DNA of 64,000 nt, from NCBI GenBank assembly GCA_933228895.1, contig OW121854.1:57330609-57394608 (forward strand), read 5' to 3'. Shown piece by piece: positions 46,951-57,655 of this stretch. The stretch comes from Platycnemis pennipes (lineage: Eukaryota > Arthropoda > Insecta > Odonata > Platycnemididae). The notes under the pieces are model-generated. The model ran no database searches and was not told the DNA's origin. It saw only the letters and a program-made list of their open reading frames with translations. The position numbers and the translations under genes are program-made. Each line of letters opens with the position of its first letter. The stretch's first letter is position 1.

Positions 46951-47285
46951 ATAAATTATCCATTTTGTGCGCCTTCATCTCGTTTCTCTCCTTCCCGCCC
47001 ATTCCTCCCCCCATCTACAATTTGTCGTTTCGACCGTCGAAAGCCTCCCCCCTCCCCAGTCCAGACCCATCTCCAAACCCCACCTTGCTTGAAACTACTT
47101 CTCCATTTCACTTTCCTTCGTCTCCTCTAATTTGACCACTCTCCGTCCACCAATCTACCCTGCTCACCACCCTGCATCCCCTCGTTCTAACCACCTGTGC
47201 TCTTTCTCTCTCTCTCACGTCTCCTCTCTCTTTCGAGCTAAATAGGTTCTTCTTTCTCCCCTTCATTCTCTCCATCTAGAAATTG
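46951..47285. other. Pyrimidine-rich block with (CT)n
   Basis: C/T-rich + strand with a (CT)n run at about 47203-47216. No ORF above 60 codons and no recognised motif. Confidence 0.35.
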
Positions 47286-50285
47286 CTTCGACATTAGTTA
47301 CGGTATAGCTGGAAGCTCTGCGATTTTCCGTTGTGGACGATGCAAGAGCATCGAAGATTTTGCCCCAAAAATTTCGTCGTAAAAAATTGTGCGGGGGAAA
47401 TGTGCTTGCCTATATCGTTACACAACTCAGGTGTTTTGAGCGTTAAAAAAAATGCATGTTGTAAATTTTCCGATGCATCATTACATTGTTATCCTAGATA
47501 GACAATTATTTTCTATGTTATTAGTAATCAGTTTCTCATTTATCATGAATCAATGCACACCTTTGTTTTAATGCTATATTTTAAAACAAAGCAGATTTTC
47601 AGCAAAGTAGTAAATATTTCTACAGCAAAAAGATAATTTGTTTTTATTTTCCCTCAGCTCATATCTTAATGAGCTATTAATCTAATGATAAATGCAAAAA
47701 AACATTAAAATTGGGTCAAAATAAATTTGTTCTGTAAAAGTTTGTGTAGGAGTCGATGCTTATCTGTGCTTCCAACGTTACAAATATTTTATACTGAATT
47801 GGTGACTTTGAAATGCTGGTAATTTTTTTATTTTTAAGGTTTCTTCCGGTCGGGCGAAATTTGGAGGGTTACTACTAGTCTACATTCAATTTTTTCTTCT
47901 TTTAGCCTCAATATCTCTTTAGGTAATCATGACTTCAATCCCTCTTCATAATGTCCTATTTCCTCCACTTCCTTCCTCACTTTTAGTTTTCTGTCCTCCT
48001 TGCTTGTAATCATCGTAATATTGCCCCTATTTTCTTATTCAGTCCATTAAGTCTTCTTCCTTCACGCTTTTCACCACCTATTTCTGTCGTAAATGGAAAA
48101 TAATCACTAGTATAATGGTGCCTCGAAGTCAGTTTTGCGATCACATTCTGGCACCAATATTGGTTTATTTGAACTTGATTTTCCTTAAGATGGTGGTTTC
48201 CATAGAAAATTGTTTAGTTAGTTCTGAATTTCATAAACAGATCTCTAATTGGAAAATGGGCAAGAATTAGGGGAGAGAAAAGAATGAGAATGAAAGAGGA
48301 AAGGAGAATGGCAAGAATAACGGAAACTACGATCTTTACGCCGTTATGCGGAAAATATTTTATATATTTTGTAATACTGGACTAAAAATATGTATTCACT
48401 CAATTATTAAGTGAGGTGCTATTGTTAACGCTTCCGATTCAATTAATCTTCCTCAGCACGTGTATGCCCGGCGTTATATTGGCTACTAATACAAATTTAC
48501 GACCAGAGGGAATTCCTGGGAATGTATTAATTTCCTGACTAATGCGAATAGTATTCCTAGATTTCCCATAGAGTTAAATAGTTCACTGTTTTTTTTATTG
48601 AATTGAGATATGTAATCATGCCTCCAATAAAATAGAACACGCCTTTATATATATCGAAGATCACTTGCCTTTCGTTACCCCTCACGATTTAAATTCATCA
48701 TAAATGAGAAACATACATCTTAACGGTATCTGTCGGTATAATGTTATACCCTTAAAAAACTTAATCATTATAATATGTAAATCAGTTTTACTCTTTCCTT
48801 CCGAAAATTTCAAAATTGAATCCTTTTGCTTTGACACCCACATTCACTGCAACATTGACAAACGGAAAAAAATATTTGTTATCCGGATCAACCGTTAACC
48901 AAAGTATCACTATATAAAATAAAAACTAAGCAATGCTTATAAAGCAAAAATTAAAGAATTCACACGAAAATATTCTAAAGCACGCATAGAATCATAATTA
49001 ATTTATTTCGTCATCGAAATATATGTCATCGAAGTATATGTCATCGTCACCATCAGTACATCAACACTAAGAGTTGTTAACCACAGCTCCTTATATTCCC
49101 TCTTCCTTGCCAGTTCTTTTGCTTCCCTGCCGTCCGTCTAACTTCGTTTGGTTTTTCCTGGATATTTATTCTTTGGTGTTTATTGACGGGCTCTCCCTTC
49201 GATTTTCTCCTGTATCTTCTTCACAAATTGATTGTGCTGTAAGATGTGCCCGATCCGTCGTGTTCTTTTCCGTATGTTCCTGCCAAAATTCCTTTTTTAT
49301 TCAGTTAAACGGTGTAAATTTTCAATACTATTACATAATGGTTTCGATTTTTTTCTAAATGGAAAGTGGGTCTCGCAATATTTATTTAGCATCAAAATCA
49401 ACTGGTTTCTGTATTATTTTTTTCTCTCTGTCATGACTTTTTGAGGAAAATCACACTGGAGATCTCGGCCAAAAATGGATGTCCAAAAGCTACTCGTTTT
49501 CGATCGTTTACTTCTTGCGTGCTACACCATCACTTGGATTTCCCTGTGTTCCTTCCCCGTTATAAGCGTTGCTCCGGATGCCACACGAGTGCGTGGTTGG
49601 CTGCTATGAAACCTTTAAGGGGTTTTCTTGTTCATTTCGTCACGGAATTCATGCATTCTCTATTTGTAGGAAAGGCTCTCTGGGGTTGCTCAGGCTTATT
49701 CCAGGAGTATTGTACCCCAGAATATCTGAGGTGATGTTGCTTTATTGATGCCCATTTGCAGCGTGTTTTACTTTATATCTCATTACAAATCAGTGTAGGT
49801 ATATTTTGTGCATGGAGGTAATTGTGGTGTTGATTTTCATTGCCTGAATTTTTGAAGACAGTCACTCCAATACGATGAAACTAAGAATGAAAAATGAAAT
49901 TGGCTGATTCCAGTTATTTTAGGTTTTGCCCGATTATCCTTGCTTCTACCTTTTTCGGAATTTTTTCAAACGGCCTTTTCCCTACGATTTATGGATTCAG
50001 AGCAGAATACTTCATCCTTACCTTTTATCCATTTTAGAATAATATTCTCTCCTAGCAATCTAACTTCAGTGATGTCCCTATGTGCAATACTTCACTGTCG
50101 ATAATTTCTTCTGCTGTTCACCCACTATGTTAGATCGTAATTTCCGCCATTAGCTCTCTTTCTTTCTCATCATGCTCAATACTTAGTCATTCTTCCGAAT
50201 TGTCTTCAGTGGTATCATGCGTTTTTTGACAATTTTTTAAAAATCACAATTTATGTTAATATTTTAGGCAGCATTTCGCTCTCCT
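47286..50285. other. AT-rich sequence, no gene recognised
   Basis: Short ORFs only. A 15-base unit TATGTCATCGAA(A/G)TA occurs about 2.5 times at 49018-49046. CTTTAG/GTAATC at 47922 resembles a ratchet point but lacks a good donor half. The + strand ORF at 49441-49734 starts at TTG and shows no domain. Confidence 0.35.
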
Positions 50286-50299
50286 CGAGAATATAATTT

Positions 50300-50437
50300 A
50301 TATTTGATGCTTGGATAGAATGATGGGAGGCAGAAGGTATGAGGGGCTGAAGAGGGACATCGTGTGAAAGTTAGGGTGTAGGAAGAATCACATGTCCATT
50401 TAGACCTACCTTCACCGGTAGAAAACTAATAATAATA
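50300..50437 (+). mobile_element. 3' end of non-LTR retrotransposon with (TAA)n tail
   Basis: The + strand reads LDRMMGGRRYEGLKRDIV and a stop, then a 3' UTR with CATGTCCATTTAGACCTACC and CACCGGTAGAAAACTAATAA followed by more TAA units. It is the clearest 3' terminus of this family in the window and defines the tail. Only the last 18 codons are retained. Confidence 0.65.
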
Positions 50438-50439
50438 AA

Positions 50440-51400
50440 CTTTACGTACGCATAACACCTTACGACTCATCTTCGAGGTCACGTAGATATGACTGACAAC
50501 TACTTTGACCTGTGTTGCTCAATGGTTGAATATTTAAAGCTACATTTCATATGCTGAAGTCGTTATCTGCTTTGTCTGGCACTGCCCTATTTTGTGTTTC
50601 TCTTGCCGTTGATCAATCATTAAATATTGGTAAGTTTTAGAAATAATGGTGAATGAATCTCCTTACAAATTATGGATCTCTGTCACTTTGAGCATTTTTA
50701 TGGCCGGTAACACGTATTTTTTGCTTCATCCTTTTTCTTGATTCTGCTATGTTCTACCTTTCTCATTGTTAGATTTTCCTTGAGCTTATATGAGCTGCCA
50801 CTTTGGTGATTATACTATTCAGTAGGGCGGAGCCTATGTTCGTTTAAATTTACCGCCATGTGTGGGCCTTTATGGTATTTGAGAGGACTAAATGGCATTT
50901 GGATGAGTTTGTTATTTTAATGTTAGATTGTTTAATGTGATGTTATTGACCTGTTACTTTTTCATTGGGTGAAATCTCTTTGATATATGCATGATGGACT
51001 CCCTCATAGCGCTGCCAAAACTAATTATTCCATATTTGTCAGATTTTCTTGTAAGTACCTAACTGCTTCTTTCCCCAGTAAAATTCTTCTAATACTATTC
51101 ATAATAGCTTCATTTTTGTTTCAAAATGTACACTGGGTCTGATATTTTTTACCAGGTCCTCTACTCAAATGAAGTGTTAAGCCTCTTAAATTGCTGCCAA
51201 AGGATTTATAGTGAATTTAAACAAAAACCCTGTCATAGATCGAAGTAGATATGAAAATGTGGATACTTTTGTGTTCATACTTTTTCTGATTTTTGACTCC
51301 GGTGCATTTGAAATATTATTAGGAAATTGGCTACAGTACATTTGAAATTAATAAATTAAAAAAAATAATTGATTTTTTATAGTTACTTTTATGTATTATA
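50440..51400. other. AT-rich sequence, no gene recognised
   Basis: Lies just upstream of the second recursive splice site. Two donor-like sequences (TTG/GTAAGT near 50629 and CTT/GTAAGT near 51053) have no acceptor or exon to pair with. Confidence 0.35.
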
Positions 51401-51412
51401 CTCTCCATTTGT

Positions 51413-51446
51413 CTTAATTTTTCTTGTTTTATCTTTCCAGGTAAGT
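51413..51446 (+). other. Putative recursive splice site (ratchet point) 2
   Basis: Same architecture and strand as the site at 31962. A branch-point-like CTTAAT lies at 51413-51418, followed by a pyrimidine tract broken by only one G and one A, then CAG ending at 51440 and GTAAGT at 51441-51446. The candidate branch A (51417) is again 23 nt from the junction. A good downstream donor, CACT/GTGAGT at 51488-51493, would give a 47-nt RS-exon. The gap between the two junctions is 19478 nt, a plausible single recursive step. Two independent near-perfect matches on one strand, with none found on the other, raise the likelihood that both are real and that the host transcript runs left to right. Confidence 0.6.
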
Positions 51447-51809
51447 GTCGTGACCTGCGGTTAATTGTACCGGTGTTATTGTCCACTGTGAGTTAAAAAA
51501 ATATTATTAAGTCAATGGGATTAATGATATAATAAATGTAAGGCTATTACCTATACTGGTGAGTTTCGGTTAATATATATTAAGATATGTTTCCATTAAT
51601 TTCCGTTTAATCTAAGCGTCTGAAATATAATATACTTAGTTCAAGATTCATTTAACTCGTTAGAACTGTTTTTTTAAGATATTTCTTATAGATTATTTTG
51701 AACCCAATCACATATAAAAGTTCAGCGGTTGGGAATGAACCATATCAGGAGTCCGGTAGCATCGTGTCTAGGATCGAAAATTTAAAAGGCTTTGGTAATT
51801 AAAATTTCA

Positions 51810-52450
51810 CAAACTTGTCACCCAAGAGGTACAATTTTACGACCATACGATGGTCATAAATTACATCGCGGCCGAGAGGCGATGGGGAGGAGGAAGAAGA
51901 GAACCTTGACGTGTTATTTTATCCGATATCTTGCGGCAACAGCCACTGAGGTAACAATGCCGCACAGTTGGCCTTCGGGCTCTAAAACTGTTTCATTTTC
52001 CCGGGGAATCACTCTCGGCGCTGTTGACCCGCTGTTCGGCGCGGATAGGGCCGTTATCTGGAATTTTTATTAACTCCCGGTCTTCTCTCCATATCTCGTG
52101 ACTTCACATCTTCGCCCTTTTAAATGATTTATGTCGTGGCACGCAAGCACCCTTCGTGTGGCACACGAGCCAGAGCTTCCCCCCTTCCAATACCAATAAA
52201 CATTTCACGGTCTCCCACGTTTCCTTTCTCTCGAGAAATTATGCGGAATCCGCCACTTGGTCCCGTGTTTTGACATAGGTTCTCAATAGGAGCCACGCAA
52301 GGTAGTTAGCTGTCAAGAGAAGGGGCTCTTCAATTGAGGGAATCGAGGTGAAAGGAGAAGAGCTCTTATGTATTCCTCTGAGTGAAAAATTGCCACGCTC
52401 GGGCGATTCTTGGTCTTGGTGTCTTGGTGTTGTATTCGTCACAAAATGTG
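51810..52450. other. Moderately GC-rich block
   Basis: CpG-containing stretch with 93-codon (+) and 67-codon (-) frames that lack recognised motifs. It begins about 370 bp downstream of the second recursive splice site. Possible regulatory block; not demonstrable here. Confidence 0.3.
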
Positions 52451-55400
52451 AGGGAAACTGTTAGATGTGACCATTTCTCATCGTTTAGTTTCAGTGGTTT
52501 CATCGGCTTTGAGACGATATTAGGTAGAGAGAGATGTGAAGAAGATTGAAAGGTAGTTGAAGAAGGAGAAGAAGCGAATGAGCAAGCAATCTACGAAGGA
52601 AATTTTAGCTTATATTAAGTATCATTTCGTTTATCACGTTTAAGGAAAAGCAAACTAAGTTTTACGAAAGAGTAATAAGTTAACTGTCAACGGGGATTGG
52701 ATTCCTAGTAGAATTTGATTGTCGCTATAACAGCCATTATACCATTGAGTGATAACAGTAGCAAATTATAACATGCATGCGATTATAGATATGCTAAAGT
52801 TTGTATGATTTAAACCTTCTTCTCCAATTACTTCGGATCGTGCTGGTCGCCCTTAATTGAAATTGATAGTCAGGATAAAATGAATGTATTTTTATCAAAA
52901 AATTTATATATGGCATCTGTAATTGGTACTATCATAGTTAAGTTTACTGATACCAACTTGAATTCATGGAATCAATTAAAAACTGCTAGATAAAACCGTA
53001 CGTTTTCTGAGGAAATCCAAGCTCCTTACTCACACTGGTTAAAACCGATGTGAGCAATCAGTTTATGCATTTTCAAATTATAGTGATGAATGTATTATTA
53101 TAATTGTTCGTCTCCTATTCGCGAAGGTAGTTCTCTCTGTCTCAAAATTTTTCCGAACCTCTTGTGTAAAGAATGTTTGGGGAATGAACCACACCAAACT
53201 CAATGCGACTTGCGTTCATATGTATCTACATAATATCCTGCAAGCGTACGGCGGGGGGTTAGTCATCAGCACACTTGCACTACGTGCCATGCTTAAAGAG
53301 CATTATTAGTCGAAATATAATCCATAAAAAGATTTTAAGAGCAGAGAAATCATGCATAAACGTGCTGTTAGATGGGTCATTCCAATAGACCTAAGATGAC
53401 TTCAGCCCGAGCCACAAACTACGAAATTCTGTATGAATTTGTGCTCGAATGGGAACTCTATTGAGTAATTAAAAAGAATCCTAAATACACGCTAGAAAAG
53501 AAGAAAGAGAAAAAGTCACATTAATCGTGGAGGCTCTTTTTAGAAGCTGTGCTATCGAACTGTCACAGTGTTTTTCCTCAGTGTTATTTTTAAACCCATC
53601 TTCCTCTTCCTTGAGGTTTTGACCTCTCCCCCAGCCGTAAGGTCTTTGAACTCTATTCACCCAAATTCTGGCTCATGTTTTTTATTTCGTCGAGATTCAA
53701 GTCCTAGCGCTCCAAAAATGTAATCTTTCTCTGTCTGCTATTGACTCTTATCTCTTTCCTCCCACCCCAGTCATTAGTTCTTGGTTAGCAATTGCTCACT
53801 CTCAATTCTCTTTCCGTGCGAAGTGAATTTTTCGGAAGAATAAAAACTGTTGGTTCTTAAGTTAGCTATTTCCAATCTCAGTTCATGGAAACTCTCAATA
53901 GATGCTCTGTGCAATGCCGAATTCAAATTATAACTACAATTCGTGAAAAAATAGATGGATGTCCTAGTTTCCTAGTTTTATAAGCTCAGCTAAAGGAACT
54001 TTGAGTAGACAATTTTTTCACCCATCAAGTTGGTTATTACTTACCTACTTTAAATTAGCATTTTATTAAAAATCATTTCGTCGACATCCATTGTTAGGTG
54101 TCATTTTTTTAAAGTGCCATCTTTTTCCATCTAATCATAGAATACTGAATGCAAAAGTGCAGAGCGGATAATTTTACTGCTTTTTTGATCAACACTGTAT
54201 TATAGGTATGCATCGATAATGTTAAAAGATAAATTACGAAACGTTGCGCGCGTTGCTCCATACAACTTCAGTTCTCTTGCCCCTTATTTTTAGCTTGTTT
54301 TAATAGGTTTTACTTTGTTTTTCGAACCAATTTTCACCCTTCTGAAGCACGAAGAACGGTTAATTTTGTAATCAGCAGTCCGCTTCGAACTTCTCATAGC
54401 GTCGGTTCTCAGACAATCTTGAACAACTCTCGTATTTTGGGACTCTACTTCATAATGCTCGATAAAAAAAGCGCTTTAATGTTTGCTGCTCGTAAGGAAA
54501 TTACTTCAGCCGCTTTGTTGCTGATTAATTTATATTTATTTCATTGAGTCTCCATGGCAACCCTCTGCTTGCAAGTGTTGGCTGAAGACATTCTCGTGAA
54601 TAATATTGGCAGTGCTGAATGCATGTCTCTTTGTCTGATATAAACTCGATTTTTTATGCACCGAATTTGAAATTTTTGTCGACAAATTAATGTTAAGTTA
54701 TAATTTTCGGTCCTCAGCATGTAAGCAAAATCTATGAACAACGTATTATTTAGTACCCTCTTCTAATTTCTCTGCTACTCTATGCTTCCCAACTATATAA
54801 TTATCTAATTATCCTACGTAAACACTCAAAGCGTCATCGTAAATGAATCACAAAAGAGAGTTATTTATACAGAATATGTAGGAAACTCGGAGTTTCCAGG
54901 TGGAATTTTGGATTAATTAGAGGGAATTTGAAACTTCAGGAGTCCGGAGGAAAAGCGTGGGCAAAATTTAAAGGAAATGCCGAAAAAAGATGAAAATGTC
55001 GCCGGAAGACTACAGAAGCGAAGCATTCCCAAGTTGTTCATTGTGGGGTTATTATAAAGTTTTAATGAACGATTAATTTGTTTTTAGCTTCTAATCTCAT
55101 TTTTCCTAATTACTTATTTTCTGCTTCACGGACAAATTGAGACCTGATTCTTCCTGGCTTCATTTCGCTCTTCTTTCCATTTTAATACATCTCTTCCCTC
55201 GTCTTTTACTATTTTTTTTGCTTTATATAAGAATTTTTAACCAGAATTTAATAGGGTGCGAATATACTCTTATTTTACTAACTTAATATTTTGAATACTA
55301 TATAGCTAGATAGCAAATCTGTTGAATGGAAAAGTAGGCTTGGATAAGCACTGAATCATTGTTGCATTCTCAGTTTTCTTGTTCTCCTCCGCTTATGAAA

Positions 55401-55510
55401 CATTTTTTCCATATATCATAATGCTCTTTAACCAGCTGTCTTTAATTTGTTAACACACCCATTTCCATTGTAATTCTAAACTACCAAACCTTCTTAGAGT
55501 TACTTGCGGG
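52451..55510. other. AT-rich sequence with a short dispersed repeat
   Basis: No gene recognised. 53219-53268 is copy 2 of the TATCTACAT...CCTGCAAGC repeat. GGAAACTCGGAGTTTCC at 54881-54897 is a perfect 17 bp palindrome with a one-base centre. Confidence 0.35.
53219..53270 (+). repeat. Dispersed repeat (TATCTACAT...CCTGCAAGC family), copy 2
   Basis: TATCTACATA, then ATATCCTGCAAGC, GTACGGCGGGGGG and TTAGTCA on the + strand. Aligns block by block with the longer copy at 31262-31332, lacking about 10 bases in the middle. Confidence 0.4.
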
Positions 55511-55513
55511 GAG

Positions 55514-55659
55514 ATAAGGTAAATGATATTTATAAAACATTCTCGGGTTTCTAGCCGAGTAAGATTTCACAAAAAAATCTTACTCGCCTAGAAACCCGAG
55601 TATGTTTTATAAATATCATTCGCCGAGAAAGAACAAAATCATATAAGGTAAATGATATT
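55514..55659. repeat. Near-perfect 46 bp hairpin inside 17 bp direct repeats
   Basis: The left arm at 55522-55567 and right arm at 55575-55620 match in inverse at 44 of 46 positions, with a 7-nt loop (CACAAAA). The direct repeat ATAAGGTAAATGATATT lies at 55514-55530, overlapping the left arm, and again exactly at 55643-55659. Arms this similar indicate a young or conserved foldback. It may be a MITE, a template-switch product or a source of double-stranded RNA. Confidence 0.8.
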
Positions 55660-55899
55660 GGCGGAGTAAACTAAAAATCAGTCCTCCAGTTCATTTCCTC
55701 CTCTGCATCTTCCCGATACTATAATTCGTGAAGATTTTAATTCTTGACCGTCTTAAATGAGCTTCAGAGAAAAGTGGTCAGCCCTTTTTTTAAATTTATT
55801 TGTGTAACTAATTGTTAATTCAACAGATAAATACATTATACTGAATTCTACTATCATAGCGTAGGTTTTCTTCATCTATAACTTTAGACGCCTCCTTCT

Positions 55900-56585
55900 G
55901 TTGGCCTTATTTGCATTCGCGGTCCGTGGACTTCTTCCTCAAAGCCCTTTTCCCTCTGCAATTGCGCCCATTCCTGGCTCTTCCAATGTCTTCTTCTCTC
56001 CTTCAACTATTGCTCCCGCTTCCATCTAGAGTTCCGTCATCATCCCTCAATTTATCCAAGACTCTGCCCCCCCCCCGTGGCGTGTCTACCACCCCTTTCC
56101 ATCTCCTCCGCTCCTCCCTTTCTATCTCTTTCTCTCCCGGCTGCCACCTTCTGCCGCCCCGGGGGAACCGTCTTAATTCTTTCCTCCCAAGTCCTCGGGA
56201 ACTCGCCTCCCTCTCACTTCCATTTCCCCTAAGAAAGCCTTCGTTCTTTGTCTAGCCTTCCCCCTCTCCATATCCCTCACCAGGAGTTCCACCCCAGCCT
56301 TCCCACTTCATCAAATTCCGCTAGTTCTCATCTCGTGCCATCTAGCTCCCCGAGGACCCCCCACCTTCTTGAGCGTATTCCTGGACTTTTTTTTTCCTCC
56401 TCCTCTTCAGTTTCCCGCACTCAACTATCTTACCTCCTCGTCTCGTCTCCCTCTCACTCCTCATCCCTCCTCTCAACTGAAACCGCCTCCCCCTCCCACT
56501 CGCAGGATGTTGGAGCGGTGAAAGATAGTTAATTTCGGCGGAAGAAATTTTAATATCGTCAACTGTTTTTGAAGCACCAGTCTCG
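55900..56585. other. Pyrimidine-rich GC block
   Basis: C/T-rich + strand with a 10-base C run at 56067-56076. Overlapping + strand frames of 114 and 94 codons are Ser-, Pro- and Leu-rich and explained by composition. Confidence 0.35.
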
Positions 56586-56589
56586 TCCC

Positions 56590-57370
56590 TCACCGTATAA
56601 AAATAAGAGATCTAGTTCTATTGATGTAATGTACGTGCACAACTTGTTATTTATAAAAACAAGCGAATTAGTTTAATTTTTGGGCAAAGATTACGGTGAA
56701 AGTGGGAAGTGTTTGCTGAAATTTGTAACGGGAAGAATTGGTTGCTCAAAGATTAAGAGTTTTATAGAAAAATGTTGCATTGCGGGTGATTTGAGGGAAA
56801 ATATTAGAATGTTATGAATCCAAAAGTGGAGAAAAGCTAATTGAGCTGGAGAGAATAATGAGATAAACGAGGTGACTAATTCCTGTTAATACGTGAGTAA
56901 TAATTATTTGTTGGTAGAATGGAAATAGTGACCTCTAGTTTTGTGTGATATTTATGATATTTATTTGCAATATTGATTGGTGTGTTTAGTAATTGGTCGC
57001 ATTGACTGCAAGAAAATTTTAACGTATTTTAAGTTATGTTATAACCTCTTTAGCTTGTCAGGACCACTTAATAGGCCACCCCACAATGATTCCTGATATT
57101 TAATTTTCATTCAATCCGAGAGTAACTGGCCATGCTAATGATACATTTTACATTATGAGTAGTCCTATCAGAAACAACATGCGTTGCTCCTGCCGGTCCA
57201 GCAAACTTTGCGAATTTCGTAGTGTGATGAAATATTTGTCTGATATTTCGTTAATTATTCAATCCTAAAAAAATTAGGGTGTTCGGGCAGATATGACCAA
57301 TAATAAAGAATTTTACTATTAAATAAATCACTCACGTTATCATGACCGGTTAAATTGTATTTCGTGCAGT
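56590..57370. other. AT-rich sequence, no gene recognised
   Basis: Nothing assigned; only very short frames. Confidence 0.35.
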
Positions 57371-57374
57371 TTTA

Positions 57375-57655
57375 AACGAAGAAGCTTAAGAAAAGTGTGA
57401 AAAGAGAACTCTAAAAAGGAGACGGGATAACTTAATCGACCATATCTTAAGACACGATGACCTGATGAAGACAACCGTCGAGAGAAAAGTGAACGGGAAT
57501 GATGGAAAAGTCAGGCCTCATATGATTTATATAGAACAGGTCGTGAGTGATGTGAAAGAGGGGTATTACGTTAATATGAAGAGTTTGGCTGGTAAAAGAA
57601 TCGAGTGGAGGGCTGCGTCAAACCAATGCTAGGATTGTTGACCGATGTTGTGATG
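57375..57655 (+). mobile_element. 3' end of non-LTR retrotransposon (WRAASNQ subfamily)
   Basis: The + strand frame reads NEEA, an internal TAA at 57387-57389, then RRRDNLIDHILRHDDLMK, an inner EQVVSDVKEGYYVNMKSL segment and EWRAASNQC, ending at TAG 57630-57632. This is a nearly continuous 80-codon RTE-like RT tail (the ...NLIGHILRHD... signature). The ending EWRAASNQ and the following CTAGGATTGTTGACC match the copy at 24963. 5'-truncated and non-functional. Confidence 0.7.

Noticed and set aside
47895..47930. Possible recursive splice site (CTTTAG/GTAATC at 47922)
   Set aside because: Good pyrimidine tract, but GTAATC is a poor donor and the tract is interrupted by purines.
54036..54060. 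Minus-strand TAG/GTAAGT composite
   Set aside because: No pyrimidine tract upstream on that strand; A/T-mixed sequence instead.
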